Assembly (NCBI GenBank): GCA_945888895.1
Contig: CAMDAY010000008.1
Location: 1 to 20,788, forward strand
Source: Dehalococcoides mccartyi
GTDB taxonomy: Bacteria; Chloroflexota; Dehalococcoidia; UBA2979
Direction: 5' to 3'
DNA: 20,788 nucleotides
The notes beneath the pieces were generated by a model. It saw only the letters and a program-made list of their open reading frames with translations. It had not been told where the DNA came from and did not search any database. Made by a program: the position numbers and the translations under genes. Positions 7,265-14,825 of this stretch are shown here, piece after piece. Position 1 is the first letter of the stretch; each line of letters opens with the position of its first letter.

Positions 7265-8452
7265 CTACACCTCGACGCCGAGGGCGGCGGCGACGGTGTT
7301 CATGTCCTTGTCGCCTCGGCCGCTCAGGTTCACGACGATCAGGTCGTCCGGGGTGACCTCGGCGCGCATCTTCAGCACCTGCGCGATGGCGTGCGAGGTC
7401 TCCAGCGCGGGAATGATGCCTTCGAGGCGTGACAGCGTCTGGAGCGCGGAGAGCGCCTCGTCGTCCGTCACCGCGGCGTACTCCGCGCGCTCGCTGACCT
7501 TGAGCCACGAGTGCTCCGGGCCGACGCCCGGGTAGTCGAGGCCGGCGGAGATGGAGTGCGCTTCCATCACCTGCCCGTACTGGTCCTGGAGCAGGTACGA
7601 CCGCGCGCCGTGCAGCACGCCGGGGCGTCCCTCGTTGAGCGTGGCGGCGTGCTTCTTCGTCAGGCCCTCGCCGGCCGCCTCGACGCCGATCAGACGGACG
7701 TTGTCGTCGAGCATCGGGTAGAACAGGCCCATCGCGTTCGAGCCACCACCGACGCAGGCGATGGCGATCGTCGGCAGGCGGCCCTCTGCGGCGAGCATCT
7801 GCTCGCGCGCCTCGCGGCCGATGATCGACTGGAAGTCGCGCACCATCGCCGGGTACGGGTGAGGCCCGACGACGCTCCCGATGATGTAGTACGTGTCGCG
7901 CACGTTCGTGACCCAGTCGCGGATCGCCTCGTTCGTCGCGTCCTTCAGGGTTCGCGAGCCGGACGTGACCGTACGTACCTCCGCGCCGAGCACCTTCATC
8001 TTGAAGACGTTGAGCGCCTGCCGTCGCACGTCCTCGGCGCCCATGTACACGATGCAGTCGAGGCCGAAGAGCGCGCACACCGTGGCGGTCGCGACGCCGT
8101 GCTGGCCCGCGCCGGTCTCAGCGATGATGCGCTTCTTGCCCATGCGCACCGCGAGCAGGCCCTGTGCGATGACCGCGTTGATCTTGTGCGCGCCCGTGTG
8201 GTTCAGGTCCTCGCGCTTGAGGTACACCTTCGTGCCGACCTGCTCGGACAGCCGCTTTGCGTACGTGAGCGGTGAGGGGCGACCGACGTAGTTCTTCAGC
8301 AGGTCGTCCAGCTCGCGGTGGAACTCCGGGTCGGCCATCGCCGCCTGGTACGCGGCCTCAAGCTCGATGAGCGCGGGCATCAGTGTCTCGGGGACGTACT
8401 GGCCGCCGAACTCGCCGAAATGTCCTCGTGCGTCGGGAAGTGTCTGCGTCAT
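7265..8452 (-). CDS. trpB: Tryptophan synthase beta subunit
   Basis: PLP enzyme joining indole and serine to make tryptophan, partner of TrpA. The 395-residue length and sequence are those of the standard TrpB1 type. Landmarks: GEFGGQYVPETLMPAL near the N-terminus, the PLP Schiff-base Lys90 in HTGAHKIN, the catalytic glutamate in AETGAGQHG (111-119), the phosphate-binding GGGSNAMG (235-242) and GRGDKDM at the C-terminus. The ATG at 8452 overlaps the TGA of trpF (ATGA). It is the last gene of the trpE-started block, since the palindromic element and the HAD gene follow. Confidence 0.97.
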   Translation of the reverse strand: MTQTLPDARGHFGEFGGQYVPETLMPALIELEAAYQAAMADPEFHRELDDLLKNYVGRPSPLTYAKRLSEQVGTKVYLKREDLNHTGAHKINAVIAQGLLAVRMGKKRIIAETGAGQHGVATATVCALFGLDCIVYMGAEDVRRQALNVFKMKVLGAEVRTVTSGSRTLKDATNEAIRDWVTNVRDTYYIIGSVVGPHPYPAMVRDFQSIIGREAREQMLAAEGRLPTIAIACVGGGSNAMGLFYPMLDDNVRLIGVEAAGEGLTKKHAATLNEGRPGVLHGARSYLLQDQYGQVMEAHSISAGLDYPGVGPEHSWLKVSERAEYAAVTDDEALSALQTLSRLEGIIPALETSHAIAQVLKMRAEVTPDDLIVVNLSGRGDKDMNTVAAALGVEV

Positions 8453-9213
8453 CGGTTCGTCCCGTCCTCGGCGCGCCCATCTTGCAGACGGACGGCCTCG
8501 ATGAATGCGCGCACGCGCGCGTGATCCTTGCGTCCGTTAGTCTCCGTGCCGCTCGACACGTCCACGATCCACGGCTGCACGAGGCGAATCGCCTCGCCGA
8601 CGTTCTCAGAGCTCAGTCCGCCCGCGAGCAGCATCGGCACGCGCTCTGCGACCCGACGCGCGACCTCCCAGTCGAAGGTGTGGCCGCTGCCGCCCCGATA
8701 CGGCCCGTGCGCAGCGTCGAGCATCAGCGCGATCGCGAAGCCGGGCTGCACCTGCGCCATCGGGTCGGAGGGCGAGTCGATCGGCGAGACGTGGACGACC
8801 TGGATCACCTGCTTCGTGACGAGCAGGCAGTCCTCCCACGACTCATCACCGGACAGCTGCACGAGGTCGACGCCCGCCTCCTCGGCGATCTCGTTGACCT
8901 CCTCGATCGACTGGTCGGCGAAGACACCCACCGTCAGCGGGCGCTTCGCGTCCAGGTAGCGCGCGACGACCTGCGATCCGTGCTGGAACCACGTCTCGTT
9001 GTCGTGACGCGCGTGCGTGATCGTCTGGGGCGGCAGCGAGAGCTCGTGGCTCGCGAGCGGCCCGCCGAGGGCGCGCACCATCGCCTGCGCTTCGTCGACA
9101 TCGACCTGCCGCGAGGATTTCGCGAACACCATGCCGACGAAATCAGCACCGGCCTCGGCGGCGGCGAGGACATCCTCGGGCGTGCAGTTGCCACAGATCT
9201 TCACGAGAGTCAT
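8449..9213 (-). CDS. trpF: Phosphoribosylanthranilate isomerase, with an unusual internal insertion
   Basis: Third step of the tryptophan branch, an Amadori isomerisation of phosphoribosylanthranilate. The general base Cys7 lies in VKICGN and the general acid Asp166 in LMLDAAHGPYRGGSGHTFDW. LAGGLSSENV and VDVSSGTET..GRKD form the phosphate site. The 254-residue length exceeds the usual roughly 200-210. About 35 extra residues lie between the second helix and the third strand (around 52-90), and the C-terminus is slightly extended. The commonly conserved QLHGDE reads QLSGDE (119-124). It overlaps trpC upstream and trpB downstream by ATGA junctions, so the three are tightly coupled. Confidence 0.95.
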   Translation of the reverse strand: MTLVKICGNCTPEDVLAAAEAGADFVGMVFAKSSRQVDVDEAQAMVRALGGPLASHELSLPPQTITHARHDNETWFQHGSQVVARYLDAKRPLTVGVFADQSIEEVNEIAEEAGVDLVQLSGDESWEDCLLVTKQVIQVVHVSPIDSPSDPMAQVQPGFAIALMLDAAHGPYRGGSGHTFDWEVARRVAERVPMLLAGGLSSENVGEAIRLVQPWIVDVSSGTETNGRKDHARVRAFIEAVRLQDGRAEDGTNR

Positions 9214-10076
9214 GTGCGTGCCTCGGTCCCGACCAACATGAGTTCGCGCGCCTTCGCAGTGATGTCGCCGCTGAGCACCAGCGCTTCGCCCACCAGCAGC
9301 GCGTGCGCGCCGGCCGCGGCCATGCGCTCCGCGTCCGCGGCGACCTTGATCGAGGACTCCGCGACCAGCGTCACGTCCCCGGGCACGAGTGCCGCGAGGC
9401 GCTCCGTCACACCGAGGTCCTCGACGAAGGTGCGCAGGTCGCGGTTGTTCACGCCGATCACCTGCGCCCCGCAGTCGAGGGCAACGCGCAGTTCCTCCTC
9501 AGAGTGTACCTCGACGAGGGGTTCCATCTCGGTCGCCCGCACCAGTGCGATGAGCTCGGTGAGCGCGGCGGGCTCGAGGAGCATCGTGATCAGCAGCAGC
9601 GCATCGGCGCCGAACGCGCGCGCCTCCAGCACCTGGTAGGGGTCGAACACGAATTCCTTGCGCAGGATCGCGGGCCGGTCGGCGTCCGCACCGACGGCGC
9701 GGCGCGCGGCCTCGAGGTCGGCGACGGTGCCCTGGAAGTGGTCGGGCTCGGTGAGCACGGAGATCGCGGCGGCGCCCGCTGCGGCGTACGCCAGCGCCTG
9801 CTTCCCGGCGTCGAGGTTCGCGTCGAACAGCCCCTTGCTGGGCGAGGCGCGCTTGATCTCGGCGATCAGCCGCAGCCGCGCGCCCCGCGGCGTCGCGAGG
9901 CGACCATTGCGAATGCGGTCGACGAACGACACCTGCGGGCCGAGCCCGCGCATCGCCTCGACGCGTTCGCGAAGCGCGGCCTCGTCGCGCGCGGCGCGAT
10001 CCTCGACGAGACGCGCGCGGCGATTCGTGACGATGCGATCGAGGACCGTGCCGGTCGTGCGGGCGCGCTCTGCCAT
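9210..10076 (-). CDS. trpC: Indole-3-glycerol-phosphate synthase
   Basis: Fourth step of the branch: ring closure of CdRP to indole-3-glycerol phosphate, the substrate of TrpA. The 288-residue TIM barrel shows LIAEIKRASPSKG with Lys75, VLTEPDHFQG (108-116), ILRKEFVFDPYQ with Lys140, LVEVHSEEEL with Glu189, IGVNNRDL with Asn211 and VAESSI with Glu240. The open frame extends upstream to 10547, but the ATG at 10076 gives the family-like start and follows the trpD stop by 8 bp. The ribosome-binding site is weak, so it may rely on reinitiation from trpD. Its stop overlaps trpF. Confidence 0.96.
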   Translation of the reverse strand: MAERARTTGTVLDRIVTNRRARLVEDRAARDEAALRERVEAMRGLGPQVSFVDRIRNGRLATPRGARLRLIAEIKRASPSKGLFDANLDAGKQALAYAAAGAAAISVLTEPDHFQGTVADLEAARRAVGADADRPAILRKEFVFDPYQVLEARAFGADALLLITMLLEPAALTELIALVRATEMEPLVEVHSEEELRVALDCGAQVIGVNNRDLRTFVEDLGVTERLAALVPGDVTLVAESSIKVAADAERMAAAGAHALLVGEALVLSGDITAKARELMLVGTEART

Positions 10077-10084
10077 CGCGGGTG

Positions 10085-11137
10085 CTACTTCCCCGCCGCG
10101 CGGCGGGTGGCCTCGACGAATGCGCCGACCTTGGCTGCCGCGTCGCCGGACTCGATCGACTGGATCGCCTGCTCCACGCCCTGCCGCAGCGACGAGGCGA
10201 GGCCGGTGACGTAGAGCCCGGCGCCCGCCTGCGCGACGATCAGGTCGCGCACGGAGATAGGGCCTTCCCCGCGCAGCACGTCGCGGAAGATCTGTGCGTT
10301 CTGGTCGGGCGTGCCGCCCTCGATCTCCGCCGCGGTGTGTACGGACAGGCCGAGGTCGAACGGGGTGATCGTGCGCTGCGTCACCGCGTCGCCGCGCACC
10401 TCGAAGACCGTCGTCGGGCCGGTGACGGAGATGTCGTCGAGGCCGTCCTCGCCCGACACGACGAGGGCGTGCCGCATGCCGAGGCGCGCGAGGGCGTGCG
10501 CGAGCCGCTCGGCGAGCTGGACGTTCGGGACGCCCATCACGTGGCACTGCGCGTTGGCGGGGTTCGTCAGCGGCCCGAGGATATTGAAGATCGTGCGGAA
10601 GCCGAGCTGCGGGCGCAACGGCCCGGCGAACTTCATCGCCGGGTGGAACGTCTGCGCAAACATGAAGCCCACACCCGTCTTCTCGATCGTCTGCGCCACC
10701 TGCTCTGGACCCAGCGTGACCACCGCCCCGAGCGACTCGAGGAGGTCGGCGGAACCGGACTGCGAGGTCATCGCGCGGTTGCCGTGCTTCGCGATCTTCG
10801 CGCCTGCGCCCGCGGCGACGAACGCCGCGGCGGTCGAGGCGTTGAAGACCTTCTTGTTCGATCCGCCCGTACCGCAGGTGTCGAGCAGCGGCTTCACGTT
10901 CACCTGCACGTGCAGCGAGTGCTCGCGCATCGCGCGGGCCATACCGACGATCTCATCGACCGTCTCGCCCTTCATACGCAGCGCAGTAACGAACGCGCCG
11001 AACTGGGCCTCGGTCGCGCGTTCGGCGTCGCCCTCGACGAGGCCGGCGCGCATGATCTCGCGCATCGACTCCATCGCCTCGACCTCTGTCAGGTCGCGCC
11101 GCTCATCGACGAGCGCTGCGAGTGCCTGCTTGATCAT
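10085..11137 (-). CDS. trpD: Anthranilate phosphoribosyltransferase
   Basis: Second step: transfers phosphoribose from PRPP to anthranilate. The 350-residue length is normal. Signature segments: DTCGTGGS (86-93, PRPP/phosphate loop), KHGNRAMTSQSGSADLLE (117-134), GFMFAQTFHPAMK and NILGPLTNPA. The frame is open to 11593, but that extension runs through the G/C-rich repeat and antisense to nothing family-like. The ATG at 11137 with a GGAGAG about 8 bases upstream gives the usual MIKQAL-type start. It is separated from trpG by a 104-bp gap holding two strong hairpins and from trpC by 8 bp. Confidence 0.96.
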   Translation of the reverse strand: MIKQALAALVDERRDLTEVEAMESMREIMRAGLVEGDAERATEAQFGAFVTALRMKGETVDEIVGMARAMREHSLHVQVNVKPLLDTCGTGGSNKKVFNASTAAAFVAAGAGAKIAKHGNRAMTSQSGSADLLESLGAVVTLGPEQVAQTIEKTGVGFMFAQTFHPAMKFAGPLRPQLGFRTIFNILGPLTNPANAQCHVMGVPNVQLAERLAHALARLGMRHALVVSGEDGLDDISVTGPTTVFEVRGDAVTQRTITPFDLGLSVHTAAEIEGGTPDQNAQIFRDVLRGEGPISVRDLIVAQAGAGLYVTGLASSLRQGVEQAIQSIESGDAAAKVGAFVEATRRAAGK

Positions 11138-11159
11138 CGTGTGCTCTCCGGCTGCCTGC

Positions 11160-11228
11160 CCTCCCCCGTCGAGGGGGGAGGTTCTCCCACCCCAACCCTC
11201 CCCCTCGATGGGGGAGGGTTGGGGTGGG
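11160..11228. repeat. Two adjacent G/C-rich hairpins between trpG and trpD
   Basis: The first hairpin is CCTCCCCC (11160-11167) with GGGGGAGG (11174-11181). The second is a perfect 19-bp stem: CCCACCCCAACCCTCCCCC at 11186-11204 and its exact complement at 11210-11228, with a 5-base loop TCGAT. No T-run follows on either strand, so it is not a classical intrinsic terminator. The sequence resembles the arms of the palindrome at 6993-7215, suggesting one dispersed repeat family. In the operon mRNA it would fold strongly between trpG and trpD. Confidence 0.8.
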
Positions 11229-11241
11229 GGTGATTTCCGCG

Positions 11242-11826
11242 CTACTTCGCCGTCACCGGCTGGCGCATGTTCAGAAAGTTCTGCAGCAGCTGGTGGCCGT
11301 GCTGCGTCATGATCGACTCCGGGTGGAACTGCACGCCCTCGATCACGAACTCGCGGTGACGGACGCCCATGATCAGGCCGCTCTCCGAGCGCGCGCTCAC
11401 CTCGAGGCTGCTCGGAAGCGTCTCGTCCTTGATCGCCAGCGAATGATAGCGAATCGCCTCGAACGGGCTCTCGATGCCCGCGAAGACGCCCCGGCCGTCG
11501 TGGGTGATCTGGCTCGTCTTGCCGTGCATGATTTCGCCCGCGCTGACCACGTCGCCCCCGAACGCCTCGCCGATACACTGGTGCCCGAGGCACACGCCCA
11601 GCAGCGGCGTCACCCCCGCGAACGCGGTCACGAGGCCCACGGAGATGCCCGCCTCGTGCGGCGAGCAGGGGCCGGGGGAGATCACGACTTGGTCCGGCCT
11701 CATCGAGACGCAGTCCTCGACGGTGATCTGGTCGTTGCGGTGCACCTCGACTTCTGCGCCCAGCTCGCTGAGGTACTGGTACAGGTTGAAGGTGAACGAG
11801 TCGTAGTTGTCGATGAGCAGCAGCAT
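11242..11826 (-). CDS. trpG: Anthranilate synthase component II (glutamine amidotransferase)
   Basis: Supplies ammonia from glutamine to TrpE for anthranilate formation. It is a class I glutamine amidotransferase of 194 residues. The catalytic triad is visible as Cys79 (LLGVCLGHQ), His168 and Glu170 (GVQFHPES). The N-terminus LLLIDNYDSFTFNLYQYL and the SPGPCSPHEAGIS loop are typical. It starts 2 bp after the stop of the Nudix/DinB gene. It could also serve p-aminobenzoate synthesis, as in some bacteria, but the operon position favours tryptophan. Confidence 0.96.
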   Translation of the reverse strand: MLLLIDNYDSFTFNLYQYLSELGAEVEVHRNDQITVEDCVSMRPDQVVISPGPCSPHEAGISVGLVTAFAGVTPLLGVCLGHQCIGEAFGGDVVSAGEIMHGKTSQITHDGRGVFAGIESPFEAIRYHSLAIKDETLPSSLEVSARSESGLIMGVRHREFVIEGVQFHPESIMTQHGHQLLQNFLNMRQPVTAK

Positions 11827-11828
11827 CG

Positions 11829-12755
11829 TCAGGAATCCTTCGGCGGCTGGCCCGCCATCTTCGTCAGCTGTTCGATGTGGGTGCGGTCGTGGCTCGTAAT
11901 CCCCTGGATCCGCTCCCCGACCTGTCCGAGGCCGCGCGTCTCGCGTTCGAGGTACGCGTTAAGGGTCGTCTCGTCGGCGGCGCGCAGCCACGCGAGCGTC
12001 GTTCCGCGCACGGCCTGCACGCGAGCGCGCACGGTCGCCTCATCCTCGACGGGACGCAGGTGGACGTTGTCGGCCCACTGCTTGTCGTTGAAGCGCCGGA
12101 ACGTGCGCCCCGGCTCGTCGAGGCAGCGCTTCGTCTCGCCGAGGTAGTACGCCTCGACATCCGCGACGTGCGACAGCACGTCGAGCGCGCTCCACCCGGC
12201 GTCGAGGTCGTCGCGCCGCCGCGCAGTCGGGACGGCGTCGAATGCGGCGAAGATGCCCCCGCGCGCCTCTACGATCTCGCGTTCGAGCGACGCGGCGTCG
12301 AAGGCGGGCGAGGTGATCGCACCCGCCTCGTTCGAGGACGACGCGATCCAGTCGCGCACCTCGGGCAGCAGGTCGAGCGTGTTCGCCTCGACGGGCGGGG
12401 CCCAGACGGCCTCGTTGTAGAGCATCCCGCGCAGCTTCAGCTCACCGGTCCAGCCGACGCACGTGAAGGTGTTGAGGATGAACCGCTCGCCCTCCGCGCC
12501 CTCGAGGTACAGCGTGTCGAGGAACTCGAACGGACCGGGCTCGACGCCGAGCATCAGCCGCAGCATCCGCCCGAGGGCGTCCTCGGCCGTCTCGTTGTCC
12601 GCGACGCCGACCAGCGGCATCGACCAGCGGCCGGCGAACGGGCCGACGGCGTGGCGCGTGAGCAACATCTGCCCGTCGTCCCGCACGAGGACCCCCGCGG
12701 ACGCGAGCTGCGGCGGGTCGTCGGCGTGTGGCTTCTTCGTCTCTGCGCTCGTCAT
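11829..12755 (-). CDS. Nudix-fold / DinB-fold fusion protein with degenerate Nudix box
   Basis: A 308-residue soluble protein of unknown function. Residues about 18-110 follow the Nudix pattern (AGVLVRDDGQMLLTRH, GPFAGRWSMP). However, the Nudix box at 44-71 has lost its key residues: the GG pair is Leu-Val, and the REVxEE core reads RMLRLM, with only Arg63 kept. Residues about 165-303 look like a DinB/YfiT-type four-helix domain: WSALDVLSHVADVEAYYLGE and ITSHDRTHIEQLTKM, with a possible metal triad His196, His289 and His293. The gene sits between trpE and trpG with 2-bp gaps on both sides, so it is cotranscribed and probably translationally coupled. Hydrolase activity of the N-terminal half looks unlikely; the DinB half may still bind metal. 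Confidence 0.8.
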   Translation of the reverse strand: MTSAETKKPHADDPPQLASAGVLVRDDGQMLLTRHAVGPFAGRWSMPLVGVADNETAEDALGRMLRLMLGVEPGPFEFLDTLYLEGAEGERFILNTFTCVGWTGELKLRGMLYNEAVWAPPVEANTLDLLPEVRDWIASSSNEAGAITSPAFDAASLEREIVEARGGIFAAFDAVPTARRRDDLDAGWSALDVLSHVADVEAYYLGETKRCLDEPGRTFRRFNDKQWADNVHLRPVEDEATVRARVQAVRGTTLAWLRAADETTLNAYLERETRGLGQVGERIQGITSHDRTHIEQLTKMAGQPPKDS

Positions 12756-12757
12756 CG

Positions 12758-14227
12758 CTAGTAGCCCAGGCTTCCGGTGGGGCCGCCCTCGCTACCCTCG
12801 GCGTCATCGATCGCGGCGAGGAGCGCGCGCGCCTTCTGGCGGCACTCCTCATACTCCTTCTCCGGATCGGAGTCGTAGACGATGCCGGCGCCGGCCTGCA
12901 CGTGGGCGAGCCCGCCCTGCATGACCAGCGTGCGGATCGTGATGCAGGTCTCGATGTTCCCCGACATGTCGAAGAAGCCGACGCCGCCCGCGTACGGACC
13001 GCGGCGGTCCGGCTCCAGCTCCGCGATGATCTCCATCGCGCGGATCTTCGGCGCGCCGGAGACCGTGCCTGCGGGGAACGAGGAGCGCAGCGCGTCGTAC
13101 GCGGACATGCCCTCGCGCAACTTGCCCTGCACGTGGCTGACAATGTGCATGACGTGCGAGTAGTACTCGAGATCGAGCCGCTGCGTGACCTCGACGCTGC
13201 CGGTGGCGGCCACACGGCCGACGTCGTTGCGGCCGAGGTCGAGGAGCATGACGTGCTCCGCGATCTCCTTCGGGTCGTGGATCAGCTCCTCGGCGAGGCG
13301 CGCGTCCTCCAGCGCGTCGACGCCGCGGCGGCGCGTCCCCGCGATCGGGTGCACCTCGACGACGCCCTCCTCGATGTTCACGAGCAGCTCCGGCGAGGAG
13401 CCGACGATCGTCGTCTCGCCGAACTGGAGGTACAGCAGGTACGGCGACGGGTTGATCGCGCGCAGGGAGCGGTAGACCTCGAACGGGTGGGCGCCCGTCT
13501 CGCGCGTGAAGCGCTGCGAGAGCACGACCTGGACCACGTCACCGCTGGTGATGTACTCCTTGGAGCGGCGCACCGCTTCCATGAAGTCGTCTTTGCTTTC
13601 CCAGTTCGACGTCACCTCTTGGCCGCGCACGCCGGTGTTCGGCACATACGGCAGCGCGCCGAGCGGTGCGCCGAGGCGCGCGATCAGCTCATCGATCTTC
13701 GCCTGCGCCTGCCGGTACGACGCGTCGATGTCGCCATCGAGGCGCACGTGCGAGACGGCCTTGATCGTGTGCTTGACGTGGTCGAACACCAGCAGCGTGT
13801 CCGTGAACATCAGCCACGACTCCGGCACGCCCAGCACGTCCTTCTTGCCCAGCGGCACGCGCGGCTCGAAGTGCGTCACCGCCTCGTAGCCGAGGTAGCC
13901 GACGGCACCGCCGTGGAAGCGCGGCAGCCCCGGCACGTCCACCGCGTCGAAGCGCGCCATCTCCGCCTGCACCACATCCAGCGGGTCGCCCGCCTCGTGC
14001 AGCCCCGCGTAGACGCGGTACGGCTCCGTGCCGATGAACGAGTAGCGCCCCTGCCGTTCGCCGCCCTCGACGGACTCCAGGAGGTAGGAGTACGGCCCGC
14101 GCGCGACCTTCAGGAACGCGGACACGGGCGTCTCCAGGTCGGCGCGCACCTCACGGTACACGGGGACGACGTTCCCCCGGCCGGTCATCTTGCGGACCTC
14201 GGTCAGGTCGGGAATGTAGGTGGTCAT
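12758..14227 (-). CDS. trpE: Anthranilate synthase component I
   Basis: Converts chorismate to anthranilate, the committed step of tryptophan synthesis. The 489-residue length is standard. The N-terminal domain has the LLES segment (49-52) that binds tryptophan for feedback inhibition. The chorismate-binding domain shows SPELLV, HPIAGTRRRG, LLDLGRNDVGR, SHVQGKL, FPAGTVSGAPK and GGVGFFDMSGN. The ATG at 14227 has an AGGAG at 14235-14239, 7 bases away. It is the first gene after the T-box leader. The next gene starts 2 bp after its TAG. Confidence 0.97.
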   Translation of the reverse strand: MTTYIPDLTEVRKMTGRGNVVPVYREVRADLETPVSAFLKVARGPYSYLLESVEGGERQGRYSFIGTEPYRVYAGLHEAGDPLDVVQAEMARFDAVDVPGLPRFHGGAVGYLGYEAVTHFEPRVPLGKKDVLGVPESWLMFTDTLLVFDHVKHTIKAVSHVRLDGDIDASYRQAQAKIDELIARLGAPLGALPYVPNTGVRGQEVTSNWESKDDFMEAVRRSKEYITSGDVVQVVLSQRFTRETGAHPFEVYRSLRAINPSPYLLYLQFGETTIVGSSPELLVNIEEGVVEVHPIAGTRRRGVDALEDARLAEELIHDPKEIAEHVMLLDLGRNDVGRVAATGSVEVTQRLDLEYYSHVMHIVSHVQGKLREGMSAYDALRSSFPAGTVSGAPKIRAMEIIAELEPDRRGPYAGGVGFFDMSGNIETCITIRTLVMQGGLAHVQAGAGIVYDSDPEKEYEECRQKARALLAAIDDAEGSEGGPTGSLGY

Positions 14228-14364
14228 CGGGCGGCTCCTGCGGACGAAACGACGAGGTGGACGGAGGATATGCAGCGTCGCCAGCGCCAGACCCCGAGGT
14301 CAGTCGCCTGCGTCCCCTGTCCCACTCGCATCTCGATCATCGTCCGACCTGTTCTCCACGCAAC
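14228..14364 (-). other. 5' leader between the T-box terminator and trpE
   Basis: 137 bp transcribed only when the T-box terminator is read through. It contains the AGGAG ribosome-binding site of trpE at 14235-14239. No gene, Trp-rich leader peptide or further stable hairpin with a T-run was found. Confidence 0.6.
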
Positions 14365-14399
14365 AAAAAAGGACCACACCCCCGTGGGGCGATGGTCCT
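14365..14399 (-). terminator. Intrinsic terminator of the trp T-box leader
   Basis: On the minus strand a stem GGACCA...TGGTCC is extended by CCCC/GGGG around a short ACG loop. It is followed at once by six T residues (the A-run at 14365-14370 on the plus strand). The inner CCCC is positioned to pair instead with the GGG of the T-box motif, so terminator and antiterminator are mutually exclusive. Confidence 0.9.
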
Positions 14400-14673
14400 C
14401 GCGGTGCCACCCACTTGCCCCCCGCGCATCGCTGCTCGAGGGCTCGCTCGAGGCACGGCCGCGGCGCTCACCTCGACAGGTCGAGGCGAAGCGGGCGATG
14501 CCCTGGGCATGGATAACGGTGCCCCCACCGTCGACGCCTACCCCTCCGAGTGTCCTCGAAGGATCGGGCCGAGACTCCCGGGTCCATTCCGCCGCTGCTC
14601 GTCAGGCGCCGGGCTCACACCTTGCCCCGGCTCTCTTGGCCCCGCGTGCGGCGTACTACTCCCGTTCAACGTC
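14365..14673 (-). ncRNA. T-box riboswitch, tRNA-Trp specific, upstream of trpE
   Basis: The minus strand carries the conserved T-box GGGTGGCACCGCG (14400-14412) just before the terminator. Stem I is recognisable. AGTAGTA (14654-14660) and GAA (14587-14589) form the specifier-loop flanks, closed by CGCCGC/GCGGCG above and CGGG/CCCG below. The distal part has an AGAGAG bulge and GGTGTGAGCCCGG. The triplet after GAA is TGG (14584-14586), the Trp codon, followed by A as expected. The T-box bulge TGGC would pair with a tRNA 3' end GCCA, matching the G discriminator of bacterial tRNA-Trp. Further hairpins (CCTCGAC-CT-GTCGAGG and CTCGAG...CTCGAG) occupy the stem II/III region. Uncharged tRNA-Trp should turn the operon on. 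Confidence 0.92.
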
Positions 14674-14695
14674 AGTATGTACGCGTGACGTAACG

Positions 14696-14724
14696 AGGCT
14701 ACGAGGGGGAGCGGAAGGTGTCAA
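14696..14724 (-). promoter_or_regulatory. Putative sigma-70-type promoter of the trp operon
   Basis: On the minus strand, TTGACA (14719-14724) is followed after exactly 17 bases by TAGCCT (14696-14701), a fair -10 (3 of 6 consensus bases). Transcription would begin roughly 15-20 bases before T-box stem I. The perfect -35, correct spacing and position support it; the -10 is weak. Confidence 0.55.
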
Positions 14725-14825
14725 ACGAGCCGAATTCAGCTACGGAGGGAGTTACACGCCCGTACCTGCGAACGTGTACTGTCCAGGGACTCTCGCTTCA
14801 GCCTCTCACAACTTGGACTGCCCTG

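Noticed and set aside
11186..11228. Intrinsic terminator between trpG and trpD
   Set aside because: The stem is very strong, but neither side is followed by a T-run, and trpD has no promoter-like sequence in the remaining gap.
11138..11593. Upstream extension of trpD into and beyond the G/C repeat
   Set aside because: The extra residues are translated repeat and overlap trpG; the ATG at 11137 gives the normal TrpD start with a ribosome-binding site.
14228..14700. Small plus-strand open frames within the T-box region
   Set aside because: They are antisense to the structured leader, show no motif and have composition dictated by the T-box stems.
14718..14825. Longer start (GTG at 14718) for the secreted repeat protein
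   Set aside because: It would bury the signal peptide some 36 residues inside the protein and overlap the trp -35 element.
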